DNA from: Massilia horti
GTDB taxonomy: Bacteria > Pseudomonadota > Gammaproteobacteria > Burkholderiales > Burkholderiaceae_D
Assembly: GCF_004614195.1 (NCBI RefSeq)
Contig: NZ_SPUM01000123.1
Coordinates: forward strand, 62,001-126,000
DNA: 64,000 nt
Direction of reading: 5' to 3'
Under the pieces are notes generated by a model. It worked only from the letters and a program-made list of their open reading frames with translations, was not told where the DNA came from and did not search any database. Of this stretch, positions 1-10,093 are shown in pieces. The position numbers and the translations under genes were made by a program. Each line of letters opens with the position of its first letter. The stretch's first letter is position 1.

Positions 1-984
1 GCCAAAATCGAGCAGCACGACGCCGACTATCAGTCCAGCGACCGAGCCCCAAACACCAAAGATCAACCAGGACACGAGCATCGCGGCACTCGCAAGCCCA
101 ATCACAAAATGAGGCCCCCTGCGGTCGGCGATTTTGCCGGCAAAGGGCGCGAACAGCACCCCGACCGCGCCGATGATGCCGAACAGGCCGGCAATGTCCG
201 CGCCGAGATGGTAGTGGGTGTCCAAATGCAGTGCCAGCGTGGTCCAGAGGGCGCTGAACGAGCCGAACACGCACGCCTGAGTCATGGTCGCAATTCGCAG
301 TTTCGGCTCCTCGCGCCAAAGAGCAGCCAGAGACCCGAGGAGTTCGCCATACCTCGCCTTCGTTTTCGGTGGGCTTGTCGGAAGGGCGACAGCGAGCACC
401 AGACCGACCAGGATAGCCAGTATCAATCCTAGCCAGAACATGGCGCGCCAGCCGTAGTGGACGGCAACGACCCCGGCAAGCGCGCGGCCAAACAGGATGC
501 CGCAAAGAAGGCCGCTCATCACAATGCCGATGGTGGCTCCGCGTCGATTAGGCGCTGACAACTCCGCCGCAAACGGCAGGATCTGCTGCACTACACTCGT
601 GGACACGCCGACAAGCGCGGATGCAATTACGAGTAACCACGCGCTGGGCGCGAGGGCAACAGCGGCCAGCGACAAGGCAAGCGCAGCGAACTGAATGACG
701 ATCAGGCGCCGTCGTTCAATGCGATCGCCAAGCGGAACAAGAAGCAGCAGCCCCAAGGCATAGCCGAGCTGGGTCGCGGTTGGCACAAATCCCGTCACAG
801 ACCGCTGGTCGGGAAAGGAACTGCCGATAATGCCAAGCATGGGCTGGTTGTAATAAATGTTCGCGACCGTCATGCCGCATGCGATCGCCATTATTAAGGT
901 CAATCCAAAGCTTATCGATGTGGCTGGTACAGGTGGGCTTGCCTGGTCGCCGGAAGCGGTAACCACGTTTGAAATCTTGTTCAG
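1..984 (-). CDS. MFS transporter, 3' end outside window
   Basis: Reading the minus strand gives one open frame that runs off the left edge, so the C-terminus is missing. It encodes a major facilitator superfamily permease: hydrophobic helices alternate with short basic loops, and the loop after helix 2 carries GDRIERRR, a form of the conserved MFS loop 2-3 signature. A second such loop, FAGKIADRRGPH, marks the second half of the fold. The start is uncertain. A stop lies just upstream in frame; the best ribosome-site context (GGAGAG, 4 bases away) precedes a CTG at 982-984, while the next candidates are GTG at 964-966 and ATG at 889-891. Substrate unknown. It is a drug/sugar-exporter-like MFS protein by general appearance only. 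The LysR gene is not directly divergent from it, because the small coiled-coil gene lies between. Confidence 0.8.
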   Translation of the reverse strand, partial: MNKISNVVTASGDQASPPVPATSISFGLTLIMAIACGMTVANIYYNQPMLGIIGSSFPDQRSVTGFVPTATQLGYALGLLLLVPLGDRIERRRLIVIQFAALALSLAAVALAPSAWLLVIASALVGVSTSVVQQILPFAAELSAPNRRGATIGIVMSGLLCGILFGRALAGVVAVHYGWRAMFWLGLILAILVGLVLAVALPTSPPKTKARYGELLGSLAALWREEPKLRIATMTQACVFGSFSALWTTLALHLDTHYHLGADIAGLFGIIGAVGVLFAPFAGKIADRRGPHFVIGLASAAMLVSWLIFGVWGSVAGLIVGVVLLDFG

Positions 985-1228
985 GGTTCTCTCCAGCTAA
1001 CTCATGCGCGAAAGTGATCGTCGCTAGCCAAATCAAATGCTTGCGATCACGTTCCTAGTGCACATTTCCTACTAAAAGGAGGCTGAATATAGGAGCTGGC
1101 TCTGATGCAGTCTAGTGCTCGATTTTCATCGATGCGTTGCGTGCTGCGCAACGCTAACCGCCAGGATTTGCGTCACTGGAAGCGGCAATCAGGTTGCGGA
1201 CGATGGCGAACCGCCATATCATGACCCT

Positions 1229-1516
1229 ATGGAAGACCGTGTCGAAAAACTTGAGGACGATCTGTCGGCCGTGAAGTCCGACGTGGCAGTCATACGTTCG
1301 AACTACGTAACCAAAGAGGATCTTCACAGGTCGAACGAGGGTATTCACAGGTCGATCGAGGGTCTTAACAGGTCGATCGAGAATCTTCACAAGTCGATCG
1401 AGGGGCTTTACAAGGAGATCAACACTCAGACTTGGAAGCTTGTCACCTTTGTCTGCAGCTTCGGCACAGCGCTTGTGGCGGCTACGTACTTCATAGTCTC
1501 ACATGTCAAGCCATAA
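1229..1516 (+). CDS. small coiled-coil protein with C-terminal membrane anchor
   Basis: Predicted 95-residue protein. Residues 1-31 are charged and helical. Residues 33-60 are four near-identical heptads (HRSNEGI, HRSIEGL, NRSIENL, HKSIEGL), with the hydrophobic residue at the same heptad position, so a coiled coil is expected. Residues about 70-90 form one membrane segment followed by a short basic tail. The heptads are also direct 21-base repeats in the DNA (1325-1408), so repeat number could change by slippage. The frame is open upstream to 1115, but I chose the ATG at 1229 because the upstream residues look non-coding; no good ribosome site is visible. I do not recognise a family. The shape resembles small phage or plasmid membrane coiled-coil proteins, but nothing around it confirms that. 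Confidence 0.6.
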   Translation: MEDRVEKLEDDLSAVKSDVAVIRSNYVTKEDLHRSNEGIHRSIEGLNRSIENLHKSIEGLYKEINTQTWKLVTFVCSFGTALVAATYFIVSHVKP

Positions 1517-1650
1517 CTTCGCGCTCCCCTAACAACCAAAGCCCCGGCGCCTCCTGAGCCCTCACCAGGAGCCGCATTCCAGCGCTCGCTTTCTGCTAGC
1601 ATCATGCTCTAACCGCAACAGAGTCGAACCCGGGGAGGGCAGGAGCAGTG

Positions 1651-2550
1651 ATGAGACATCTGCAGATTTATCGCTTCATCGCAGAAGTCGCGCGCCATGG
1701 TTCTCTTCGCAAGACTGCCGATCGTCTTCACATCACACCATCGGCATTGACTCGAAAAATTCAAGACTTTGAAGAGGAACTGGGGACACCGGTTTTTGAG
1801 CGACTACCCCATGGCATGCGCTTGAATGCGGCTGGAGAACTTCTCCTACGCCACATCCAGGATCAGAGCGCGGATTTCGAGCGGCTGCGCACTCAACTTT
1901 CGGACCTCGCAGGCATCCGCCGAGGCCATATCAAGTTGGCCTGTGCCCAAGCCTTTATTGATAGCGTTTTGCCAGACGAAATTGCAGCATATCGGGCGCA
2001 GTTTCCGCATGTGTCGTTCTCAGTGGAAGTCCGTGACAACCTCCTGGGCATTAGCGCATTGGCGAACTACGAGGCGGACCTTGCGTTACTGATTGACCCG
2101 CCACCTTCCGCAGACATGAGGGAGCTGCTTGTCAAAAAACAGCCCCTCTGCGCAGTGGTGAGCAGATCCCATCCATTGGCGCACATGGAGTCGGTCCGCC
2201 TTCGTGACGCCTTTAAGTACCCCATTGCCATGCCCGGCCAATCGCTTGCCCTGCGTACGCTGCTGGACGAAGCGATCTATCGGCACCAGCTTCAGCCTGA
2301 GGTAGCAGTGGAATCCGGTTCACTCGAGTTTCTTCGCAACTTTGTTCTTCGAGAATCCGCTGTCACCTTCCTGGCGACGAGTGCAGTACCGCGTGCGGAC
2401 GAGCGCCTTTGCGCCAGGCCTGTCAGCACGCTGGACATCGATCCCATCAAGGTAGTCCTTGGACAGCTCAGAGGAAGGACTCTTTCAATCGCGGCCGAGA
2501 AGTTTGCGGAACAACTAAGCAATCACTTGTCCGACCTGACGGGGTACTAG
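1651..2550 (+). CDS. LysR family transcriptional regulator
   Basis: Predicted 299-residue LysR-type regulator of normal family length. The N-terminal winged helix-turn-helix is clear (GSLRKTADRLHITPSALTRK, then the ELGTPVFERLPHGM wing region). Residues about 90-295 match the two-lobed substrate-binding effector domain, including GHIKLACAQAFIDSVLP. The ATG at 1651 is preferred over the GTG three bases earlier because AGGAG lies 5 bases upstream of it. LysR proteins usually sense a small metabolite and regulate a neighbouring gene. The target is not obvious: the upstream gene is the small coiled-coil protein and the convergent downstream gene (stop one base away) is DUF3597. The MFS transporter 0.7 kb upstream is a possible target by proximity only. 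Confidence 0.92.
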   Translation: MRHLQIYRFIAEVARHGSLRKTADRLHITPSALTRKIQDFEEELGTPVFERLPHGMRLNAAGELLLRHIQDQSADFERLRTQLSDLAGIRRGHIKLACAQAFIDSVLPDEIAAYRAQFPHVSFSVEVRDNLLGISALANYEADLALLIDPPPSADMRELLVKKQPLCAVVSRSHPLAHMESVRLRDAFKYPIAMPGQSLALRTLLDEAIYRHQLQPEVAVESGSLEFLRNFVLRESAVTFLATSAVPRADERLCARPVSTLDIDPIKVVLGQLRGRTLSIAAEKFAEQLSNHLSDLTGY

Positions 2551-2551
2551 T

Positions 2552-2986
2552 TCAAGCCTTCAAATCCGCGGGCACCTTGCCGCCGTTCTCGGCCACCTTG
2601 TGCATCACCTGCTTGTGCAGCCAGATGTTCATCGCAGCCGAGTCGTTGGTGTCCCCCGTGTAGTGCAGCTCGGCCGCCAGTTGCTTGCGTGCTTGCAGGC
2701 TGCTGTCGAGCCCGAGCAGTTTAAGCAGGTCGACGATCGAGGTCCGCCAGTTCAATTGCTGCCCTGACTGCTTCTGCTTGTTGTCCAGGATTTCTTCGAC
2801 GTTCACCTGTTGCACCGGCGTTTGCGGCTGTTGTGCCTGCGGCTGCTGCGCCTGCGGTTGCTGCGCTGGCTGCGCAGGGGGCTGAACATTCTGCTGTCCG
2901 CCGGGGGCTGCCGCCGGCGCCGCCTGGGTTGCTGCGGGATGACCTGCCGGGAAAATCTTGTGGAAGATATCGCTGAGAATACTCAT
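2552..2986 (-). CDS. DUF3597 family protein
   Basis: Predicted 144-residue protein. It begins MSILSDIFHKIF, the typical start of DUF3597 proteins, followed by a low-complexity Ala/Pro/Gln linker (about residues 15-65, with QPQAQ repeats). The conserved C-terminal domain (VDLLKLLGLDSSLQARKQLA and then HYTGDTNDSAAMNIWLHKQV) is related to domains seen at the ends of LysM-type proteins. Function is unknown. The ATG at 2986 has GAGGG 5 bases upstream; a TTG four codons earlier is also in frame. It lies 21 bases downstream of the 173-residue Gln-rich gene on the same strand, so the two are probably co-transcribed. Its 3' end meets the LysR gene tail to tail. Confidence 0.88.
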   Translation of the reverse strand: MSILSDIFHKIFPAGHPAATQAAPAAAPGGQQNVQPPAQPAQQPQAQQPQAQQPQTPVQQVNVEEILDNKQKQSGQQLNWRTSIVDLLKLLGLDSSLQARKQLAAELHYTGDTNDSAAMNIWLHKQVMHKVAENGGKVPADLKA

Positions 2987-3007
2987 ACTTGCCCTCAAGA
3001 AAATTGG

Positions 3008-3529
3008 TTAGTGACGTCGCTGCTGCATGCCTTGCGCAATGTGGCCCAGCGCGATCGCCAGCGCCGCGCCACCGAGGAACTTCATCAGTTCCGGATGCTG
3101 GGAATAGAAGCCGCCCATGTGCTCGACAACGCCCGGATTCTGCTGTTCCGCCTTCGCCGCAATCTGCTGCACCTGTTCCGGCGACACTTGCGCTGCCTGC
3201 TCCGGCGTTACCTGCGCCGGTGCCTGGCCGGCGCCAATCAAGTGCGCCAGCCCGCCGCCGGCAAGTGAAGAGAGCAGCCCAGGGCCGGCGCCCGACAGCA
3301 AATGATTGAGCATGCCGGCGCGCTGCTCGGGGCTGCCCTGGCTGAACAAGTGGCTGACCATTTGCGCGAATGGCGGCGTCTGGTCCGAGCGCAGTGCCTG
3401 GGTCACGCCATGTGCCAGCGTCTCGGGCGGTGCGTTCTGGGCGACCTGTTCGAAGTCTTGCGCAGCCTGCCCGGGATTGGCCGGTGCGGCATTGCCCAGA
3501 TACTGCTGCAACAGGTTTCCAAGATTCAT
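3008..3529 (-). CDS. conserved hypothetical Ala/Gln-rich protein
   Basis: Predicted 173-residue protein with a strong ribosome site (AAGGAGGT, 4 bases before the ATG). No signal peptide. Residues 1-75 look helical and resemble the small DUF937-like fold (MNLGNLLQQYLG at the start, then FEQVAQNAP and LSHLFSQG-type stretches). A Gly-rich hydrophobic stretch (GAGPGLLSSLAGGGLAHLIG) and a hydrophobic C-terminal helix (MKFLGGAALAIALGHIAQ) could associate with membrane. The family is one I have the impression is shared among Burkholderiales, without known function. It precedes the DUF3597 gene on the same strand by 21 bases, probably as one transcript. Confidence 0.8.
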   Translation of the reverse strand: MNLGNLLQQYLGNAAPANPGQAAQDFEQVAQNAPPETLAHGVTQALRSDQTPPFAQMVSHLFSQGSPEQRAGMLNHLLSGAGPGLLSSLAGGGLAHLIGAGQAPAQVTPEQAAQVSPEQVQQIAAKAEQQNPGVVEHMGGFYSQHPELMKFLGGAALAIALGHIAQGMQQRRH

Positions 3530-3668
3530 CGTAACCTCCTTGGGAAAACATTCAGCGAACGATGGTAGGACTATCAGCGTACGCAGTCGGTTCGATAGCG
3601 AACCGAGCCTGGGTGGACATGACCGCCAGCTAGCCGGTAAGCTCGCGATTCAATTTCTTCGTTCCTAC

Positions 3669-4013
3669 ATGACCTACCTGCCGATCCTTGCCTTTGCCGG
3701 CGTCTACCTTGCCGTCGAACTAATCTGGGCTGTACCGCCCGTTGCGGCCGCGGTCTACCTTGGCGCCAGCATCGCCTGCTTCATTGCCTATGCGGTTGAC
3801 AAATCCGCCGCCCAGTCGCGCCGCCGCCGTACCCCGGAAAGCACGCTGTTCCTGCTGGGCCTTGCCGGCGGCTGGCCCGGCGCCGTGCTGGCCCAGCAAT
3901 GGCTACGCCACAAATCGATCAAACGTGGGTTTCGCGCGAAATTCTGGCTGACCGTTTTGCTAAACGTAGGAATGTTTATCTGGATCGCCTTCTTGCTCGA
4001 TCGGCTCAGGTAA
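3669..4013 (+). CDS. DUF1294 family membrane protein
   Basis: Predicted 114-residue integral membrane protein of the DUF1294 family. Two N-terminal hydrophobic segments are followed by the family hallmarks: YAVDKSAAQ after helix 2, the RTPES motif, the GLAGGWPGAVLAQQ stretch, and the basic KSIKRGFRAKFW segment before the last membrane helix. Length is right for the bare domain; some homologues carry an extra N-terminal cold-shock domain, absent here. I used the ATG at 3669 because upstream residues in the frame look non-coding. Biochemical function is unknown. It is followed 35 bases later by the glycerophosphodiesterase gene. Confidence 0.88.
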   Translation: MTYLPILAFAGVYLAVELIWAVPPVAAAVYLGASIACFIAYAVDKSAAQSRRRRTPESTLFLLGLAGGWPGAVLAQQWLRHKSIKRGFRAKFWLTVLLNVGMFIWIAFLLDRLR

Positions 4014-4048
4014 GATTTCCCACTGTTGCTGCCAACGAGGAGTCGGAC

Positions 4049-4801
4049 ATGTGGCGATACCCAAGGATCCTGGCGCACCGCGGCGGTGGCACGCTCGCCC
4101 CGGAAAACACGATGGCGGGCCTGCGTTGCGGCATGGCGCACGGCTTTCGCGCGGTCGAGTTCGACGTCATGCTGGCGCGCGACGGCGTGCCCGTCGTGAT
4201 GCACGATCCCTTCCTTGGCCGCACCGTGCCCGGCTCCGGCAACGTCTTCGATTACGACGCGCGGGAACTGGCGCGCATGGATGCCGGCAGCTGGTTCGGC
4301 ACCGGGCATGCCGGCGAACCCGTGCCGCTGTTCGCCGACTTTGCGCGTTTTTGCCAGGCCAACGGTGTATGGATGAACATCGAGATCAAGCCGGCTCCGG
4401 GTTATGACCTGCAGACCGGTGCTACCGTGGCACGCATGGCCGCGCAGCTGTTCGCCACCGAGCTTGCCGCAGGCGAGCTGTCCCGCGTGCCCTTGCTGTC
4501 CTCGTTCAGCCACGCTGCGCTGGAGGCGGCGCGTGAAGCGGCGCCGCAGTTGCCGCGCGCTTGCCTTATGAGTGACCTGCCGCCCGACTGGCAGCACCGC
4601 GCAGAGTCGCTGGAGGCGGTCGCGATCCATCTCAGGCACCGGCACCTGACGAGCGGGCAGGCGCGGCGGGTGAAGGAGGCGGGGTACGGCCTGTTTTGCT
4701 ACACTGTCAATGATCCGCAACGGGCGCGCGAACTGCTCGTCTGGGGCGTGGACGCCTTTTGCACCGACCGCATCGACCTGATCGGCCCAAGCTTCGCCTG
4801 A
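4049..4801 (+). CDS. ugpQ: glycerophosphodiester phosphodiesterase
   Basis: Predicted 250-residue cytoplasmic enzyme with no signal peptide, matching UgpQ in size. It would hydrolyse glycerophosphodiesters to sn-glycerol-3-phosphate and an alcohol. Catalytic signature of the GDPD TIM barrel is present: LAHRGGGTLAPENTMAG at residues 8-24 (HR, and E of PEN), then EFDVMLARDGVPVVMHD with the second catalytic His, WMNIEIK, and a C-terminal YTVNDPQRARELLVWGVDAFCTDR. The ATG at 4049 follows a GAGGAG ribosome site. The gene sits alone between the DUF1294 gene and alaS, without the ugp transporter genes that accompany it in some bacteria. Confidence 0.93.
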   Translation: MWRYPRILAHRGGGTLAPENTMAGLRCGMAHGFRAVEFDVMLARDGVPVVMHDPFLGRTVPGSGNVFDYDARELARMDAGSWFGTGHAGEPVPLFADFARFCQANGVWMNIEIKPAPGYDLQTGATVARMAAQLFATELAAGELSRVPLLSSFSHAALEAAREAAPQLPRACLMSDLPPDWQHRAESLEAVAIHLRHRHLTSGQARRVKEAGYGLFCYTVNDPQRARELLVWGVDAFCTDRIDLIGPSFA

Positions 4802-4871
4802 GTGGTTTTGCAATCGCGTTTTTGAGCGAAACCGGTCAGATCGTCCTGCTGTTGCTGCTTTACAGCTACGC

Positions 4872-4877
4872 TATAAT
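4872..4877 (+). promoter_or_regulatory. probable -10 box of alaS
   Basis: A perfect TATAAT lies 45 bases before the alaS start codon, in an AT-richer stretch. No good -35 hexamer stands at the ideal distance (TTGCTG at 4852 is only 14 bases away), so only the -10 element is well supported. Confidence 0.5.
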
Positions 4878-4921
4878 CGTTTTTTTGAATATAGCGTGCT
4901 GCCTACTTCCGCCCGTACAAC

Positions 4922-7531
<2,610 letters not shown>

Positions 7532-7621
7532 GCAGCGCCGGTCCGTGCGATGGTTAGCGTTGGTGCCGGCCGATAGCTGGCAGTACCGCTAACTTGGGCG
7601 ACAATGCGGCCCCATCAACGT

Positions 7622-7649
7622 CGTTCCCGCGCAGGCGGGAACGGCGTTT
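7622..7649 (+). terminator. stem-loop downstream of alaS
   Basis: CGTTCCCGC (7622-7630) pairs perfectly with GCGGGAACG (7635-7643) around a short loop, followed by GCGTTTTTT. This suits a Rho-independent terminator about 90 bases after alaS. The stem also resembles a REP-type palindrome, a second form of which occurs at 31391. Confidence 0.7.
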
Positions 7650-7779
7650 TTTCCTTCGGGCCAGACGAGATGCATTGCACATTGGATAGGAAATTGCAAG
7701 CCAGATATTGTCGTTGTGACCATGCAACAATTGGTGATATTTCTGCTGCGGTGCGTCATAATCCGCCAATTGGAGTAGT

Positions 7780-8073
7780 ATGCAAACCGTGAGTACCCCT
7801 ACAGCAGGCCCTGAGATGAGCGCAACCACCCTCGACAACGACACCATGGAATTTCAGAGAGACCTGGACGCGCGCGGGCTCAATTGTCCGCTGCCGATCC
7901 TCAAAGCCAAGAAGGCGCTTGCCGAGATGGAAACCGGCGAAGTGCTGCGCATTGTGGCCACCGATTCCGGCTCCGTGCGCGACTTCCAGGCATTCGCCAA
8001 GCAAACCGGCAATGCGCTGCTCGCGCACTCGCAGCAAAACGGCGAATACACCTTCTTCATGCGCCGCAAGTAA
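7780..8073 (+). CDS. TusA-like sulfurtransferase
   Basis: Predicted 97-residue SirA/TusA-family protein. The core (residues 25-97) carries the CPxP signature in GLNCPLPILKAKKAL with Cys36 as the expected persulfide-carrying residue, then TDSGSVRDFQAFAKQTG and a final beta strand. TusA proteins relay sulfur to tRNA thiolation, molybdenum cofactor or other sulfur-transfer targets. The usual length is about 75-80 residues; here an N-terminal extension of about 20 residues is kept because GGAG lies 4 bases before the ATG at 7780. A start at 7846 would give a standard-size protein but has no ribosome site. It stands alone, so its sulfur acceptor cannot be named. Confidence 0.88.
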   Translation: MQTVSTPTAGPEMSATTLDNDTMEFQRDLDARGLNCPLPILKAKKALAEMETGEVLRIVATDSGSVRDFQAFAKQTGNALLAHSQQNGEYTFFMRRK

Positions 8074-8210
8074 GCGGCCCGCTGGCGGAGCGCGGCATCG
8101 CGCGCCCCGTCCGACCTTTTCCCCCTCGCGCTGACCCGGATTAGAGGACGACCTCGATCAAAAAATCGCACGCTCGTGCTTTTAATTTAGCTCGCAAGCA
8201 GTTTTTCTCA

Positions 8211-8216
8211 TATAAT
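8211..8216 (+). promoter_or_regulatory. probable -10 box of etfBA
   Basis: A perfect TATAAT 46 bases before the etfB start, in an AT-rich stretch; the -35 region at the right distance is weak. Confidence 0.5.
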
Positions 8217-8261
8217 CTGGGCATTTCAGTCTGTCACCCATCCATTTTTCAAAGGCACCCC

Positions 8262-9011
8262 ATGAAAGTCCTGGTACCCGTCAAACGCGTGGTCGACTAC
8301 AACGTCAAGGTCCGCGTCAAGTCCGACGCCAGCGGCGTTGATATCGCCAACGTCAAAATGTCGATGAACCCGTTCGACGAGATCGCGCTCGAGGAAGCGA
8401 CGCGCCTGAAGGAAGCCGGCAAGGTCACCGAGGTGGTGGCGGTGTCGGTCGGCGTGACCCAGGCCCAGGAAACCCTGCGCACGGGCCTGGCGATCGGCGC
8501 CGACCGCGGCATCCTGGTCGAGACCAGTGTCGAGACCGAACCGCTGGCCGTGGCCAAGGTGCTCAAGGCCCTGGCCGACAAGGAGCAGCCGCAGCTGATC
8601 ATCCTGGGCAAGCAGGCGATTGACGACGATTCGAACCAGACCGGCCAGATGCTCGCTGCGCTCCTGGGCTGGCCGCAGGCGACCTTCGCCTCCAAGGTTG
8701 TGCTGGAGGACGGCAAGGTGACCGTCACGCGCGAAGTGGATGGCGGCCTGGAGACCGTGGCATTGACGCTGCCGGCGATCGTCACCACCGACCTGCGCCT
8801 GAACGAGCCGCGCTACGTGACCCTGCCGAACATCATGAAGGCGAAGAAGAAGCCGATCGAGACCGTCAAGCCGGAAGACCTGGGCGTGGACGTCACCCCG
8901 CGCCTGAAGACGCTCAAGGTTGTCGAGCCGGCCAAGCGCTCCGCCGGCATCAAGGTGCCCGACGTGGCGACCCTTGTGCAGAAGCTGCGCACCGAAGCCA
9001 AAGTCATCTGA
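8262..9011 (+). CDS. etfB: electron transfer flavoprotein subunit beta
   Basis: Predicted 249-residue EtfB, normal length. With EtfA it forms a soluble FAD/AMP heterodimer that takes electrons from acyl-CoA dehydrogenases and passes them to ETF-quinone oxidoreductase. Conserved features include [20 protein letters not shown] at the start, [16 protein letters not shown], the recognition loop region [27 protein letters not shown] (AMP site), and [21 protein letters not shown] near the C-terminus. It is followed by etfA after 37 bases in one operon, and an acyl-CoA dehydrogenase lies just beyond. Confidence 0.97.
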   Translation: MKVLVPVKRVVDYNVKVRVKSDASGVDIANVKMSMNPFDEIALEEATRLKEAGKVTEVVAVSVGVTQAQETLRTGLAIGADRGILVETSVETEPLAVAKVLKALADKEQPQLIILGKQAIDDDSNQTGQMLAALLGWPQATFASKVVLEDGKVTVTREVDGGLETVALTLPAIVTTDLRLNEPRYVTLPNIMKAKKKPIETVKPEDLGVDVTPRLKTLKVVEPAKRSAGIKVPDVATLVQKLRTEAKVI

Positions 9012-9048
9012 CCGCGGCCGGCCCCATCACATCTCCACAGGAATCATC

Positions 9049-9978
9049 ATGGTCGCATTAGTTATCGCTGAACACGACAACGCCTCCCTCAAGGGCGCCA
9101 CCCTCAACACCGTCACCGCCGCGCTGCAAGCCGCAAGCGAAGTGCACGTGCTGGTCGCCGGCTCGAACGCCGGCGCGGTTGCCGAGCAGGCTGCGAGAAT
9201 CGCCGGCGTCTCCAAGGTGCTCGTCGCCGACGCGCCGCACCTAGCCGACGGCCTGGCCGAGAATGTCGCCGAGCAGGTGCTCGCCATCGCCGCGCCGTAC
9301 TCGCACATCCTGGCCCCGGCCACCGCCTTCGGCAAGAACGTGCTGCCGCGCGTGGCCGCCCGCCTGGACGTGGCCCAGATCTCCGACATCACCCGGGTCG
9401 ACGCGCCGGACACCTTCGAGCGCCCGATCTACGCCGGTAACGCCATCGCTATCGTGCAGTCGAGCGACAAGGTCAAGGTCATCACCGTGCGTACCACCGG
9501 CTTCGATGCCGCCGCCACTGGCGGTTCGGCCGCGATCGAACAGGTCGCCGCGGTCGCGGACTCGGGCAAGTCGGCGTTCGTCGGCCGCGAGCTGGCCAAG
9601 TCCGACCGTCCGGAACTGACCGCCGCCAAGGTGATCGTGTCCGGTGGCCGCGGTATGGGCTCGGGCGACAACTTCAAGATCCTCGAGCCGCTGGCCGACA
9701 AGCTGGGCGCCGCCATGGGCGCTTCGCGCGCCGCTGTCGACGCCGGTTTCGTGCCGAACGACTGGCAGGTTGGCCAGACCGGCAAGATCGTCGCGCCGCA
9801 GCTGTACATCGCGGTCGGCATCTCGGGCGCGATCCAGCACCTGGCCGGCATGAAGGACTCCAAGACCATCGTCGCGATCAACAAGGACCCGGAAGCGCCG
9901 ATCTTCTCGGTGGCCGACTACGGCATCGTGGGCGACCTGTTCGAAGTCGTCCCGGCACTGGTCAAGGAACTGGGCTAA
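9049..9978 (+). CDS. etfA: electron transfer flavoprotein subunit alpha
   Basis: Predicted 309-residue EtfA, normal length. It begins [20 protein letters not shown]; the C-terminal FAD-binding domain is easily seen ([20 protein letters not shown], then [20 protein letters not shown] and [20 protein letters not shown]). It partners with EtfB, encoded 37 bases upstream. The frame extends upstream into etfB, but the ATG at 9049 matches the family start. A terminator follows at about 10033, separating the pair from the acyl-CoA dehydrogenase gene, which functionally would donate electrons to this flavoprotein. Confidence 0.97.
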   Translation: MVALVIAEHDNASLKGATLNTVTAALQAASEVHVLVAGSNAGAVAEQAARIAGVSKVLVADAPHLADGLAENVAEQVLAIAAPYSHILAPATAFGKNVLPRVAARLDVAQISDITRVDAPDTFERPIYAGNAIAIVQSSDKVKVITVRTTGFDAAATGGSAAIEQVAAVADSGKSAFVGRELAKSDRPELTAAKVIVSGGRGMGSGDNFKILEPLADKLGAAMGASRAAVDAGFVPNDWQVGQTGKIVAPQLYIAVGISGAIQHLAGMKDSKTIVAINKDPEAPIFSVADYGIVGDLFEVVPALVKELG

Positions 9979-10032
9979 AAGCATAGCGAGCGTTGAGGGT
10001 GCAATGAGTTATCCCTCGACCTTCAAGCACGT

Positions 10033-10063
10033 CGTTCCCTCATAAGGGGAACGGCGTTTTTTT
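10033..10063 (+). terminator. Rho-independent terminator of etfBA
   Basis: CGTTCCC (10033-10039) pairs with GGGAACG (10047-10053), followed by GCGTTTTTTT, 55 bases after the etfA stop. Confidence 0.8.
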
Positions 10064-10093
10064 ACGCGTGAAGAGCAGAATTAGGAGACAAAG

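Noticed and set aside
2810-3268. Overlapping plus-strand frames with Arg/Leu/Cys-rich translations
   Set aside because: They are reverse-strand shadows of the Gln-rich genes on the minus strand; composition is unnatural.
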